Shown piece after piece: positions 6,961 to 16,900 of a stretch of 46,451 bases of DNA. How positions within the stretch are numbered: the first letter of the stretch is position 1; every line of letters begins with the position of its first letter. The translations under genes and the position numbers were made by a program. The stretch is from a virus, in the IMG/VR virus record IMGVR_UViG_3300017735_000018, positions 1-46,451 of that record; one strand, 5' to 3'. The notes below the pieces were generated by a model. That model ran no database searches. It was not told the DNA's origin and was given only the letters and a program-made list of their open reading frames with translations.

Positions 6961-8196
6961 TTAAATAAACTCTCTATTGAAAACATCTATCCAACTCTCA
7001 TTATTACTTTCAACTACAAAGAAACCAATGTCTCGTTCAATTAATTTTTGAACAAATAAATTATAAGAATTTTGGACAGTTGATGTAGTCATACTACCAG
7101 AATTGTCAATAAATAAAGCAATTTTTGATCCTCTAGGTAGATATCTAGCGCCAATCATTGCATACCAATCGTCAACACAAGGAGTTCTAACAGTTTGCAT
7201 CCAATTAGCATAAGGTTTATCTAAATCTGCTTTATAATTATCAGGAACCCTTAAACTAGATGGTTTACCATTTACTGAGGTAACTTCATATCCCTGGAAT
7301 AGATTATTTTGACAAGTATTATCAACAGGATATAATGAAGCTTCTAATACAAAATGTCTCCTTCTAGGATAATTAGATCTGAAACTATTCCATTGAGCTT
7401 CATTACCACTCATCGTTTGGCTATCATCTTCATCAATAACTGCAACACACCATCTCGTTTCGTTAGTACTTATAGGAAGTAATGGTTTACATACTTGAGC
7501 ACCAATTGGAGGTGGTAATTTTAGACAATTACTAATCCATGCAGGATCATAAGGTAAATCTACGCAGTTATCAGGACGTGTAATAGGATTATCTGTAACG
7601 CATTCTCCAGAATGTAAATTAAGTCTATATGTAATACAGTCAGCAAAAGCTTCTGTATTATGTATTGTTTCAGCTGTCCTAGTATTACCAACCTCATCGA
7701 CATAGGTAACAATAGACCACCATTTACGTGTTGGAGAGTCTGGTTTATACTCTACTTTAATGCTGATAATTTTAGTAGCTTCAAGAAGCGTATCATATAC
7801 ATTTTGCCAATATATCTGATTATGAGAATATTGTAGATAACCATATCCTCCAGTAATTTCTTGACAACCTGGATCAGGTGTACCACCGCAAGGATTAGTT
7901 ATGTCACCACCATCAGTGGTCACCATACCAAAAGTTTGGGCACCGTTTTTAAGTGCTGTTTCTGTTAAACTAGAACCATCAACGTTTTCTACTGTTACTA
8001 CCCAACTATCGCCAGAACTTACAATAGACAAAATTCTGGTCCATTTCATATAAGTGAACCCACAACCTTGAGTATTACTACTTCCTTCGGTAAATCTTTG
8101 GGGATTACCACCTAATGGCACCCATTGACATTGATCTGGATCTAAATACTCTTGTCCTGGTATAGGTGCAAATGGTGGTAGATAAGGGTCAGTCAT
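6961..8196 (-). CDS. Cysteine-rich protein with a short VWA-like MIDAS segment
   Basis: The 411-residue protein is beta-rich with paired cysteines through its first 340 residues. It includes the RPDNCV...IGAQVC module (about 207-239) shared with the next gene. Near the C-terminus, IALFIDNSGSMT (residues 359-370) is a clear DxSxS metal-site motif of von Willebrand factor A domains. Only about 50 residues follow, whereas a full VWA domain needs roughly 170, so the domain is truncated. VWA-like proteins occur in cyanophage virions. The ATG overlaps the stop of the 53-residue gene (8189-8350) and is preceded by TTAATT. A tail-associated adhesin is the likeliest role (inference). Confidence 0.8.
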   Translation of the reverse strand: MTDPYLPPFAPIPGQEYLDPDQCQWVPLGGNPQRFTEGSSNTQGCGFTYMKWTRILSIVSSGDSWVVTVENVDGSSLTETALKNGAQTFGMVTTDGGDITNPCGGTPDPGCQEITGGYGYLQYSHNQIYWQNVYDTLLEATKIISIKVEYKPDSPTRKWWSIVTYVDEVGNTRTAETIHNTEAFADCITYRLNLHSGECVTDNPITRPDNCVDLPYDPAWISNCLKLPPPIGAQVCKPLLPISTNETRWCVAVIDEDDSQTMSGNEAQWNSFRSNYPRRRHFVLEASLYPVDNTCQNNLFQGYEVTSVNGKPSSLRVPDNYKADLDKPYANWMQTVRTPCVDDWYAMIGARYLPRGSKIALFIDNSGSMTTSTVQNSYNLFVQKLIERDIGFFVVESNNESWIDVFNREFI

Positions 8197-8350
8197 AATT
8201 AAATAGTTCCCGACGAATCAGATCTACAGCGTAGTCATCAACTTTGTTGTCGGAACGTTTGGCATAAGCAGTTAGTAGTTCAATTACAAGGTTCTTTACT
8301 GAGTCTGAAGTAAGGAACGCAAATAGAATTGGTTTAATTAGTTTAATCAT
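8189..8350 (-). CDS. Small protein of unknown function (53 aa)
   Basis: Hand translation gives 53 residues beginning MIKLIKPILFAFL and ending DLIRRELFNYD. The N-terminus is short and hydrophobic; the rest is a charged helical stretch (LVIELLTAYAKRSDNKVDDYAVD). It overlaps the upstream gene's end (8347) by four bases (ATGA) and the following start by eight, so it belongs to a translationally coupled series. Position between tailspike and surface proteins, next to a membrane/coiled-coil protein, makes a lysis-related role possible, but no lysis motif is present. I do not recognise the family. Confidence 0.65.
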   Translation of the reverse strand: MIKLIKPILFAFLTSDSVKNLVIELLTAYAKRSDNKVDDYAVDLIRRELFNYD

Positions 8351-8574
8351 TTGATAATAATGCGATCTAGTTTGTTTTCAATTCGGACCATATGTGATTC
8401 CACTCGTTCAAGAACAGTAGAGAACTCTGTTTTAGTTAAATAGTCCTCTGCTATTCTTAATTCAACGCCATCTAAACGGCGATCAAGCTCATGAACTCGG
8501 GAGTGGAGCCGAGTCATAAGTATGCTGAATCCTGAAGCAAGTGCAATCCCTACAGGAATTACAGCTTCTAACAT
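8347..8574 (-). CDS. Membrane/coiled-coil protein, possible lysis factor
   Basis: The 75-residue protein has one N-terminal hydrophobic segment (AVIPVGIALASGFSILM, about residues 4-20). A long charged heptad region follows, with RVHELDRRLDGVELRI and VESHMVRIENKLDRIIIK. This N-in, one-helix plus coiled-coil layout is seen in phage holin-like or spanin-like accessory proteins and in small virion anchors. The window has no recognisable soluble endolysin, so this is the best candidate for a lysis or membrane function, though only by architecture. It overlaps the tailspike stop by seven bases. Confidence 0.75.
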   Translation of the reverse strand: MLEAVIPVGIALASGFSILMTRLHSRVHELDRRLDGVELRIAEDYLTKTEFSTVLERVESHMVRIENKLDRIIIK

Positions 8575-11003
8575 AGTGGTATTCCAGTTTGAGTATTATC
8601 AGTAGTACAGAACCTACCGGGTTCGTCAGTTTCACTAACTGTTTCCCTAAAATTATTATTGACTTTTTGCCATGGGTTAGGGACAGCTGTATGACCACTA
8701 CCAGTTAAATTTTTAATTTTAATTAAAAAGCTACCCATCTTTTTGGTAGGGTCGGTTGCTTGAAAATCTTCTTGAGTTAGCATGTTATTAGCGAAAATAC
8801 CTGTGTTTTCCCCTCGAATGTAGATAGCAGCCGCATCTTGTTCAAAAGCTATTCTCTCAGGACCACCTAAAACTGGATCTTGTATTAAATCACCATTTGC
8901 ATCAACATCGCCTGTAAAACCACCGCAACCAATGTTTAGAAAAGTATTGCCAGTAATATTCAGACCTGTAGCGTTTATGGTATCTACTTTAATAGCACTA
9001 TTTAAGAAATAAGCAAAATTATTATTACTGATAACTAGGTTTCTAACAACACAACCACGCTGCTTATTTTGCACAAATTGTTTAATAACAATAGCATGTC
9101 TACAACGTTTGAATGCTTTTGGAGGACAGTCAGTACTCTTGTAAGTATTATCTTGTCCAAAGAGGGAGTTACCAGTAATTACATTACCGTCGTACCTACC
9201 ATCTTCAAAGCAAATAATACCACCATTGCTAGTTTGATTGCCGAATGAGTTATTACTAATAATGCAATTCTTAAGTCCACCACCAACACCATTACTGTAA
9301 GCTCTGCTAGTTGGATCATTCTCATTGTCTTGAGAACCACCTGTACCAGTAGAACAGAAGTTTAGCAGTTTACCCCCAATATCAGAAAGATTACCGTCAA
9401 TAATCATGCCAGAACATTGATATTTTCCATACATAAGAATGCAATTAGCCTTTTTATCCATATGAAAGAAACAACCAAGTACTTGTACTCTTCGCCAGCC
9501 ATAGATACCACCTTGGGATTCGTTACTTAGACTTTGGTTGATTTGACAAACATCAGTCCCTCCTTGGGCTATCATATATTCTGTCCAATCGTATCCTGGT
9601 CTATTTGGGAATGTAAGTACTAGACCGTTATAGTTACTATTAAAAGAGCAGTTACTAATGTAAGCATTCCGACCAACGACTTTTAAAATACCTTCCCTGT
9701 CTCCACCTTTACCTCTAGAACCAAAACCGCAATCAACAAATTCTGTATCCATGTCGGCAGAATCATTCTGACTACGTAAAGCAAATCCATTTTCATCATA
9801 TTCAGGTGCATTAGCTTCAGCAGTACCAAACCTATACCCATTATTGGAATAAGCTCTGAACGCTAATACAGTGCTGTATGGAGCGCCGTCTGGAACATCA
9901 TTCTCATAATCATCTGGATTATCAGGGTAACTAGGGTTGTTGTCTTCATTAGCTGGTACATCAAAACCAAATGATTGATGACCAACAAAAGTAATACCAC
10001 GCACCTTACCTTTATTAGCTAAGCAGAATTGTCCATACAGTTCCATGCCATCAGATGTGATCTGTGTTGGAGGACAACGCCATAGCAAGGTTTTAGGAGC
10101 ATTAGGACCGCTATCTTCAACACGTTGCTCCATTACAAATTTCGTCACACCCCTACCTTCACCTACAATAGTGACATGTTCTTTTCTAATAACATTAGAT
10201 AGTAGGTGATACGTACCAGCAGGAAAAACTACAGTTTTAATAGGACCATTATCTAAGACATCACTAGGAGGTACAAAGTTAGGATCATCTTTACTAGTTG
10301 GAGTTGTACCAGTCTGACCGGATGCTAGAGGTCGAATAGGGTTTTTCTGTAGCGCCCTATTAAAAGCATCAGTCCAATCCTCTACGGTATAATTACCTTG
10401 AATAGTTGTTCCATCTGCAGCTGTATCTCCAGAATTATATTCAGTTGTAGTAGGACCACCGAAGATAACATCATAGATACTATAAACACCAAAGGCAAAC
10501 TGACGTTCATTAGGAATAATTCTAAAGTCTCTTTCCTCTTGTACTCCTTGGTTATTGATATACCTATCGTTAATCCAAATGCCTTCATTATTAGTGGTTT
10601 CTAGGATTAACCTATCACTTCTTTTAACACTAATTCTACTGGTAAATGAAGACTCAGTGCTGTTAAAAACAATACGTGGGCCGATGTTTGTGGTCTCGTC
10701 AGTTAGACGAACAGTACCGGGATTTATTTCAGTAATTTTGCCGTCAGAAGAACCTACTAAGGCAAAGTCAGCTACATTAGGGCTTGCATCTGAAGCATAA
10801 TTACCGGCATTAAGTACTGATTGAAGATTGTTGGAGTTATTATTTACTGATTTGGATTTCCAAACAGCTTGGTTAAGGTTATTGAAACCTACGACTTCAT
10901 AGGTAATAGCAGTAATAGTTGATAACCATTCATCGCCAATAACAAATGGACCAGTACCAATACCAGCCTCATCCCTATTTTGTGGAAAGTTAAGATTAGA
11001 CAC
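8568..11003 (-). CDS. Tailspike-like protein with right-handed beta-helix
   Basis: This 811-residue protein has the pattern of pectate-lyase-like beta-helix tailspikes. An entry motif TVVFPAGTYHLLSNVIRK and ITIVGEGRG-type turn (about residues 270-300) precedes many short strands with stacked Asn and Gly, such as GLKNCIISNNSFGNQ, GNVITGNSL and LVISNNNFAY. The N-terminal 200 residues likely attach it to the tail. Such proteins bind or degrade surface polysaccharide. I cannot identify catalytic residues, so binding versus cleavage is open. It sits among tail genes, after a gap of about 85 bases from the tail-chaperone-like gene. Confidence 0.8.
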   Translation of the reverse strand: MSNLNFPQNRDEAGIGTGPFVIGDEWLSTITAITYEVVGFNNLNQAVWKSKSVNNNSNNLQSVLNAGNYASDASPNVADFALVGSSDGKITEINPGTVRLTDETTNIGPRIVFNSTESSFTSRISVKRSDRLILETTNNEGIWINDRYINNQGVQEERDFRIIPNERQFAFGVYSIYDVIFGGPTTTEYNSGDTAADGTTIQGNYTVEDWTDAFNRALQKNPIRPLASGQTGTTPTSKDDPNFVPPSDVLDNGPIKTVVFPAGTYHLLSNVIRKEHVTIVGEGRGVTKFVMEQRVEDSGPNAPKTLLWRCPPTQITSDGMELYGQFCLANKGKVRGITFVGHQSFGFDVPANEDNNPSYPDNPDDYENDVPDGAPYSTVLAFRAYSNNGYRFGTAEANAPEYDENGFALRSQNDSADMDTEFVDCGFGSRGKGGDREGILKVVGRNAYISNCSFNSNYNGLVLTFPNRPGYDWTEYMIAQGGTDVCQINQSLSNESQGGIYGWRRVQVLGCFFHMDKKANCILMYGKYQCSGMIIDGNLSDIGGKLLNFCSTGTGGSQDNENDPTSRAYSNGVGGGLKNCIISNNSFGNQTSNGGIICFEDGRYDGNVITGNSLFGQDNTYKSTDCPPKAFKRCRHAIVIKQFVQNKQRGCVVRNLVISNNNFAYFLNSAIKVDTINATGLNITGNTFLNIGCGGFTGDVDANGDLIQDPVLGGPERIAFEQDAAAIYIRGENTGIFANNMLTQEDFQATDPTKKMGSFLIKIKNLTGSGHTAVPNPWQKVNNNFRETVSETDEPGRFCTTDNTQTGIPLC

Positions 11004-11089
11004 TATTAACTCCGTTGTTGTTATTTATGTTATTCATAAGGGTTGTCTTATTTGGTTGTATTAGTAATGTAACGAAACTCTGAATCTAG

Positions 11090-11554
11090 TTAATTTGGAA
11101 ACTCAGGCCAATCAATATCCCATGGGAAACCAGATTGTGCAGGAACATCCCTTAGAGAGTTACGATAGGCAGCCCATAATTGTTGATCAGCATCAGATAA
11201 GGGGCTGTCATTAAATTGTGTCCAGTCAGTCGTATTTAGCAGACTATTTCTTTCAGCACGTACTAAGTCTTCCCGCTTCGAGTCAACATCTGCACTTTCA
11301 TCACCAGTCATTTGACGGACTGACCACCCTTGCTCCCAAAGATTGTCGGAAACTTGAACAGGAGATGATGGCTCAGCTACTTCATATAGACCTAGCTCAG
11401 GGCTGGACGATTCTTGATAAAAAGCATAACCACGGGAGACGACATCTTCTGATGCTATTGGTCGTGTAAAAGATACATTGTTGTAAAGAGCATAAAACTG
11501 AGGCTCAAAGATAGGGTCGCCAACAGGTTGTCCAGAGGTGATTTTAATAAACAT
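11090..11554 (-). CDS. Tail-fibre assembly chaperone-like protein
   Basis: The 154-residue protein ends with a module seen in many phage tail-fibre assembly proteins. It reads RxERxxLLxxTDWTQ followed by WAAYRNSLRDVPAQSGFP and a Trp-Pro-rich tail (about residues 98-152). Such modules occur in chaperones that help distal fibres fold, or as C-terminal fibre parts. It lies directly between the glycine-rich adhesin-like gene and the tailspike, which suits a folding helper for either. The ATG follows TTAATTATC. The N-terminal half is unrecognised. Confidence 0.7.
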   Translation of the reverse strand: MFIKITSGQPVGDPIFEPQFYALYNNVSFTRPIASEDVVSRGYAFYQESSSPELGLYEVAEPSSPVQVSDNLWEQGWSVRQMTGDESADVDSKREDLVRAERNSLLNTTDWTQFNDSPLSDADQQLWAAYRNSLRDVPAQSGFPWDIDWPEFPN

Positions 11555-11559
11555 GATAA

Positions 11560-12450
11560 TTAATAAGTCCCGAGAATTGTTCGTGAAGACGGAATAACAG
11601 TTGATGGGTTATTGGCAGGGTCATATCCGCCGCCTAGCGCGTGAATAACCAGAAGCCCCTGCTTCCAACCGTAATTGATAAGATAATTAGTAACATGGTT
11701 CAACCCACCTGTTCCATGTTGAGGTACATAATCAGGGTGAGTTTGTTCCGGTGGTTGACGGTCAGTCCCTGCAACTGTATTGGTGTATAGATTATTAGTA
11801 GCGGTTACATATCCAGTCCCTCCTTCACCCTTGCTCGATATTGAATCTCCACCTTGATAACCTCCGCCACCATGGGGCGATCCACCAAATAAATAACTGC
11901 CTGCGCCAGACCCACTTTGTGCTCCAAATAAATTTTGGGCAGGGGTTCCACCACCTGCCCCTCCGAATCCCTGTTGACCGCCACCGCCACCACCACCGGC
12001 AATGATCAAAGGGGTAGAACCACGAAAAATACCTGTAAATCCACCGGCGTTGCCCATGCCTCCATTATGTACGTTGTTTCCTTGGTAACTGCCTGAGCCC
12101 TGTATGCCAATAGAACCTACACCAACATAAAGAATCTCACCGGCTGTAACGGGAATCACTGCTGTAGAAAATCCTCCACCCCCACCATCGGTGCCACAAT
12201 ATAAACCGCCCAATATTGGGCAGCGAAATTCATAGCTGCTGCCCCACATTACTGTGTTGCCATACGCGCCACTACCCCAAGCAACCGCTTGAATGTAATT
12301 AGTTTGAGCAGGAACCTGCCATTGATAGCTTGCGGAAAAGTTGTTCGGGAAAACTTCTCTAGCGGTTGTAAATTTATAAGTGCCAATATATTCAGGACCA
12401 CTAGGCCCACCACCACCACAGAGAAGTATTGCTCTAGAAGTTGGATCCAT
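11560..12450 (-). CDS. Glycine-rich adhesin-like tail protein
   Basis: The 296-residue protein is dominated by glycine-rich stretches (GGGGGG, GGAGGG, SGSGAGS) from about residue 90 to 215, between hydrophobic strands such as STPLIIAGGGGG. This resembles the polyglycine-sandwich tips of phage adhesins (T4 gp38 type) and glycine-rich distal fibre proteins. The N-terminal 80 residues contain aromatic strands (YQWQVPAQTNYIQAVAWG). It is the second gene after the T7-type fibre and probably determines host contact. It has a plausible GAGGT ribosome site about ten bases before ATG, unlike many neighbours. The structural role is inferred. Confidence 0.7.
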   Translation of the reverse strand: MDPTSRAILLCGGGGPSGPEYIGTYKFTTAREVFPNNFSASYQWQVPAQTNYIQAVAWGSGAYGNTVMWGSSYEFRCPILGGLYCGTDGGGGGFSTAVIPVTAGEILYVGVGSIGIQGSGSYQGNNVHNGGMGNAGGFTGIFRGSTPLIIAGGGGGGGQQGFGGAGGGTPAQNLFGAQSGSGAGSYLFGGSPHGGGGYQGGDSISSKGEGGTGYVTATNNLYTNTVAGTDRQPPEQTHPDYVPQHGTGGLNHVTNYLINYGWKQGLLVIHALGGGYDPANNPSTVIPSSRTILGTY

Positions 12451-12464
12451 TTGTATTACCTCTA

Positions 12465-13907
12465 TTAATTAACAAAATCGACCAACGCATTAGCACGCCA
12501 CCTAGTTCCGCCGTTATCAGTTAAAAAAACAAACAAATGAGTCGTATTATCTGTTAGTGTAGGTGCAGAATCACCAGGAAACTTAACAGAAGTTGGCCAA
12601 GTAATGCTTCCACTTGTATGAGTAATTTCAAGCGTAAAAGAGTAGATCCCACTCGATGGTACATCGCTGAACGTGAATGTACTAGCACCATTAATTGTTT
12701 TTGTGAAATAGTTACCTGAACTACAATCTATATCTAGAGCTGATACAGCAACAACGTTAGACGTATATGTGCCGTTCAAATCAAAAGCACCAGTAAGATC
12801 TGAATTGCCAGTAACTGTTATATCTCCCGCATGTGTGGTATCACCAGTAACATTTATATTGCCAGTAGTAGTTATATTACCCGTAATATTGATATTAATG
12901 TTTCCGGTAATATCCCCACCATCATTGGCAAGCTTGTTCCACGACCCACCGTGAGCGTAATACATTGCACCATCTGCATGGCTGTGTGCAATTCCACCGT
13001 GATATGTGGCCGCACTAGGAAAGGCTGCTTGGTCAGCAAAATAAACTGGGTTAACAACTCCTGGTTGTAGTGCAGTATCTGCAAGAGCACCTTGAGCAGT
13101 TGTTGCTGCGCCTACATCTGAAGCTCCTAAAGTAATAACACCAACTTGTCCATTAACGCTGTTAACAGGAATATCAGTAGATGCAATTTCTACCCAATTC
13201 CCATCTTGTCTTCCGTAAACTTTACCATCAGAAACTGCGTCAGATCTGGAAGAAGTCTCAACCCATTGCTGACTAGTACCATCGTCATAGTAAACATAGA
13301 GATTACCATCATCAGTATCCCACCACAGCTGACCATCATAACTTGATGTTGCTGCAGGAGGATTAACGTCCATATGAACAATATCTCTGATCCTATTTTC
13401 AATGGCTAATGTAGAACCAATGTAGCAGTCAGATGCATTCCAACCATTATTGGAGTAATTAGTTTCACCTGCTTTTTTCCAATAAATATCGTCAGGGTCA
13501 TCGGGATCAATGTCCCCTCCAATAAGACCTTCTACGATACACCTTGTATCTTCAATAGCATTACGCAATTGAACAAAGTTGTCATCAAGGTCTTGGGCTT
13601 TGATTGGAGAACCAGGTTCAAAATCAGCTTTAAGTGGGTCAATGTCAGTTAATCTATAAAGAAGAAACTGCTGATTGTTTTCTGGTGCAGTGTCAAAAAT
13701 AATAAATGAACCATTAGAACCCACGTCTATAGTGTAACCATGGGTAGGATCATTAGGTCCTTTGGTTATGTATTTTTTAGTAATAGTTGAAAACCAAGCA
13801 ACTTTAATGTCACCAGTTTCAACAAAATCAAACGGTATGTTAAAAGAAGTCTTTACACCATTGCCTGTATAAGGTTCTTTAGTGTGACATTCAAGATCTA
13901 GAGTCAT
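12465..13907 (-). CDS. Tail fibre (T7 gp17-like N-terminus)
   Basis: Residues 1-120 match the T7 gp17 tail-attachment domain. It contains EPYTGNGVKTSFNIPFDFVE, a YTIDVGSNGSFIIFDTAP-type middle and FLLYRLTDIDPLKADFEPGSPI. DLDDNFVQLRNAIED then leads into the shaft. The remaining part (total 480 residues) has collagen-like or beta-repeat character (ITGNITTTGNINVTGDTTHAGDITVTG split across repeats) and an immunoglobulin-like end. It anchors to the tail and carries receptor-binding parts, perhaps with the glycine-rich protein downstream. Position right after the gp16-like gene matches T7 order. Confidence 0.9.
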   Translation of the reverse strand: MTLDLECHTKEPYTGNGVKTSFNIPFDFVETGDIKVAWFSTITKKYITKGPNDPTHGYTIDVGSNGSFIIFDTAPENNQQFLLYRLTDIDPLKADFEPGSPIKAQDLDDNFVQLRNAIEDTRCIVEGLIGGDIDPDDPDDIYWKKAGETNYSNNGWNASDCYIGSTLAIENRIRDIVHMDVNPPAATSSYDGQLWWDTDDGNLYVYYDDGTSQQWVETSSRSDAVSDGKVYGRQDGNWVEIASTDIPVNSVNGQVGVITLGASDVGAATTAQGALADTALQPGVVNPVYFADQAAFPSAATYHGGIAHSHADGAMYYAHGGSWNKLANDGGDITGNININITGNITTTGNINVTGDTTHAGDITVTGNSDLTGAFDLNGTYTSNVVAVSALDIDCSSGNYFTKTINGASTFTFSDVPSSGIYSFTLEITHTSGSITWPTSVKFPGDSAPTLTDNTTHLFVFLTDNGGTRWRANALVDFVN

Positions 13908-13910
13908 AAT

Positions 13911-16900
13911 TTATTGAACCTTTAGAATATTTTGAACGGTTGAAAGTAGGTTGCTTTGTTCCTGAGTCTTATCTTCGTATTTACGATTTAAGATAGCGTA
14001 ATTGCTATTAGCATCAATTTCAGCAATAGCTAATTCTTTAGCTAGATTCAAAGCCTTAGTTAATTCAGTGTGGATAGAAGTAAACTTATTAAGTTGTGGC
14101 TCCATACCTTCCTGTTGTGCAATACGGAACGCTTCACGGAACTGTTTACCAGTTTGTGATTTCATTATCCGTTCAACTGCAGACTTGAAAATCTTATCTC
14201 TACCCATAATTCTATAAACTTCAGCTTGTTCCTTAATGGACAGGTCAGTACCACGACCATCAGTTTTAAGATTTGGTCTGTGGTCATACTCAATATCAAT
14301 CAAGAACTGTTTGACATCACTGATTTTACCATTAACTTTCCAAGGACTATACGTATTCCAAAGGCGGGTTAGAATCTCTTCAGGTGCATAATCTACAATT
14401 TTATCTCCATCAATCCAATCATATTGGTCAGGCAAAGTAGCTTTGAGAGGAGTTCTATTAGCCAGCATGGCGTCTAAACGTTCTTCTACTACACGTAGAT
14501 TAGGAGACATCAAACGAGTAAGTTCAGCCATCTGACTAGCACCTGGCATCGTTGCTGCAGGTAGGAAGCTAGCTGCCCATCTGTTAATAGCAGCAGGATT
14601 ACCGCTAAGGATGTCATACAAAGGTTCAATACCAGCAAGCATTGATTTATCGGTAAAGCTTGCACTGATAACAAAACCCATTCCGCTCATTAGTTGTTCT
14701 AGATCACCAGCAGCTAACACATCAAAGTTATCCATGATGTCAACAGTCAATGCTATCCAATCAGTAATAGCTCCAAGGTTGTCATAACTCACTTGCTGAC
14801 CATTAGGTAACTTAATTGAACGTGGTTGTTGACCGGCAGCTCTACGAAGTTGTTGTTTCTGTCTGTCATAAATACCATTACCAGTAATATTTCCACTAAG
14901 GAAAAGACCACCAGCTCCCATAACAGCAAGTGTACCTAATGCCTTACGACCCTTCATCTCAGCACGGATAGAGTTATAAGCAATCTCTGCAGTCTCAGGA
15001 TTAAATTCAATACCTTTTGACTTCAGAAGTTGTTCTACTTTACCAGCGGGTAGTTGATCAAAGTTCTTACCAAACTGTGCAAAATTATCAATGAACAATG
15101 CCATTGGACTATGAGATGCAGCAAAACCCATCATATTGATAGGTGTTTTGGTGAATAGCAGGAAAGGTTTTAGGGCAGGAACACTACGAATAACACTCGA
15201 CAATGCATCGTTAGCAGCATTATCCAAGTTCATAGCAATTTCACCAGATGCCTTCTTAACAGCTTCGTCTGAGATGATTGCTCTACCTTGTTCATCTAGT
15301 TTCCAGATCTCCTTATATGCAGATTGAGCGACAGTATCCATAGCATCAGCATCAATCTTGCCTTTAGCAACCAAATCAAATGCTTTACCACGAGCTTCTA
15401 TATTGCCGATAACAGCCTGCGTAAAGCCGTCAGCAGCCTGCATAAGACGTGTTCCCATCCTCAACCATGGATGCTTAGCTAAGTCATCAATAGCTTCGAT
15501 CTGAGCCATCATTGCTTGAGGACCATAATCACCCTCTAAAGCCTTTGCATCAGCAAAAGCATTCATGATTTCTAGTTGCTTATCATTCTGTTTAATGAGT
15601 GATTCACGACCAGCAACACCAGAGTAATTAGGGTCAATACCGGATCGACGTAAGGTCTCTCCGAAGTACTTCATGCCCTTACCTAGAGTATCCGTCATAG
15701 CCATGTATTGATACATGCCACGACGCATTGTATATCCATCTCCTTTAATCAGAGCACCAGCCATAAGTGTTACTGGTTTCTCAACTAGAACTACAGCATT
15801 AGCCAGCCCAGCTTTGATTGGTGTAGCAAGTGCAGACAACGTAGAGTTATAAACGTTTGCCCAGAAGCCTTGCATTACAACTGAAGGAATCTCTGGTTGA
15901 CGATCAATAAATGCCTTACGTAAGACACCAGTTGATTGACGCATATAATTGTTCAATGCATCCATAGTCTTAACAGAACCATCTGTATTCTCGTAAGCCA
16001 ACAAAAGAGGACCAAGCATATTAGGTCTGGTTTCTTTTATCTCACGAAGTACATCAACAGTCTGTTTAGCTTCAGCTTGAAGTTGTGCAGTTATGTCAGC
16101 ACCTTTCTTACGTAATTCCTTTGGTGATAGTTCTTTACCACCGCGACGGACAACATCAAGCATTTTTAGCAGGAACCCACGTTGCTTACCTGCCTCACCG
16201 TTAGCCACCATAAGCAGCTCTATGCGGTCAAGAAGTTGTTCTTGAGTTCTAGGTACAGCGGCAGTGCCTTCAGCGTATCTAGAGGCTTGTGCGAGGTCTG
16301 AGACCTGTCCAGCAATACTGGTACGAACCAAAGCATCAGACTCTCCACCAAACTGCCTCATAGCTTCTTTCAGTGAAGCCTTAACAGCTTGAGCAGCCTT
16401 TGAGGACAACATCGGAGCACCTGTATCAGGGTTGATACCGGTCTGATAACGCTTAAGTAGAGTGTCAAGCTCACTATTGGTCATGTATCCCATGTCCTTA
16501 GCAAGTTGTTCACCAGCATCTTTAATAGTCTTAGAGTTAATTACCTTGCCATCAGACAATTTATAACCATATTGATCTGCTTCTGACAATGAATCACGAA
16601 GACCTCTCATTACAGAGTCATATTCTTCTACACCTTCTAAAGCAAACTTCAGTGCAGGCTCAGTCATTACTGAACCTAGGCGACCATAAACAGTATCAAG
16701 GTTGTTGTTAATTCTTACTAGATCAACAGAAGCACCAACAATACCTAAGTTATCAGCAGATCTAATACCACTTTCCTCATATCCATACATATCATGGAGA
16801 CCAAAGACTGGTTCGTCTAGGTTTTGTGACTTACTGAAATTGTAAGAACCCAAACTATCTAGATCATCAGAACGTTTAGCAGCACTATTGGCTACAACAT

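Noticed and set aside
9000-9700. Pectate lyase catalytic site in the tailspike
   Set aside because: The beta-helix pattern is clear but I cannot identify a conserved catalytic Asp/Arg cluster, so no enzyme activity is claimed.
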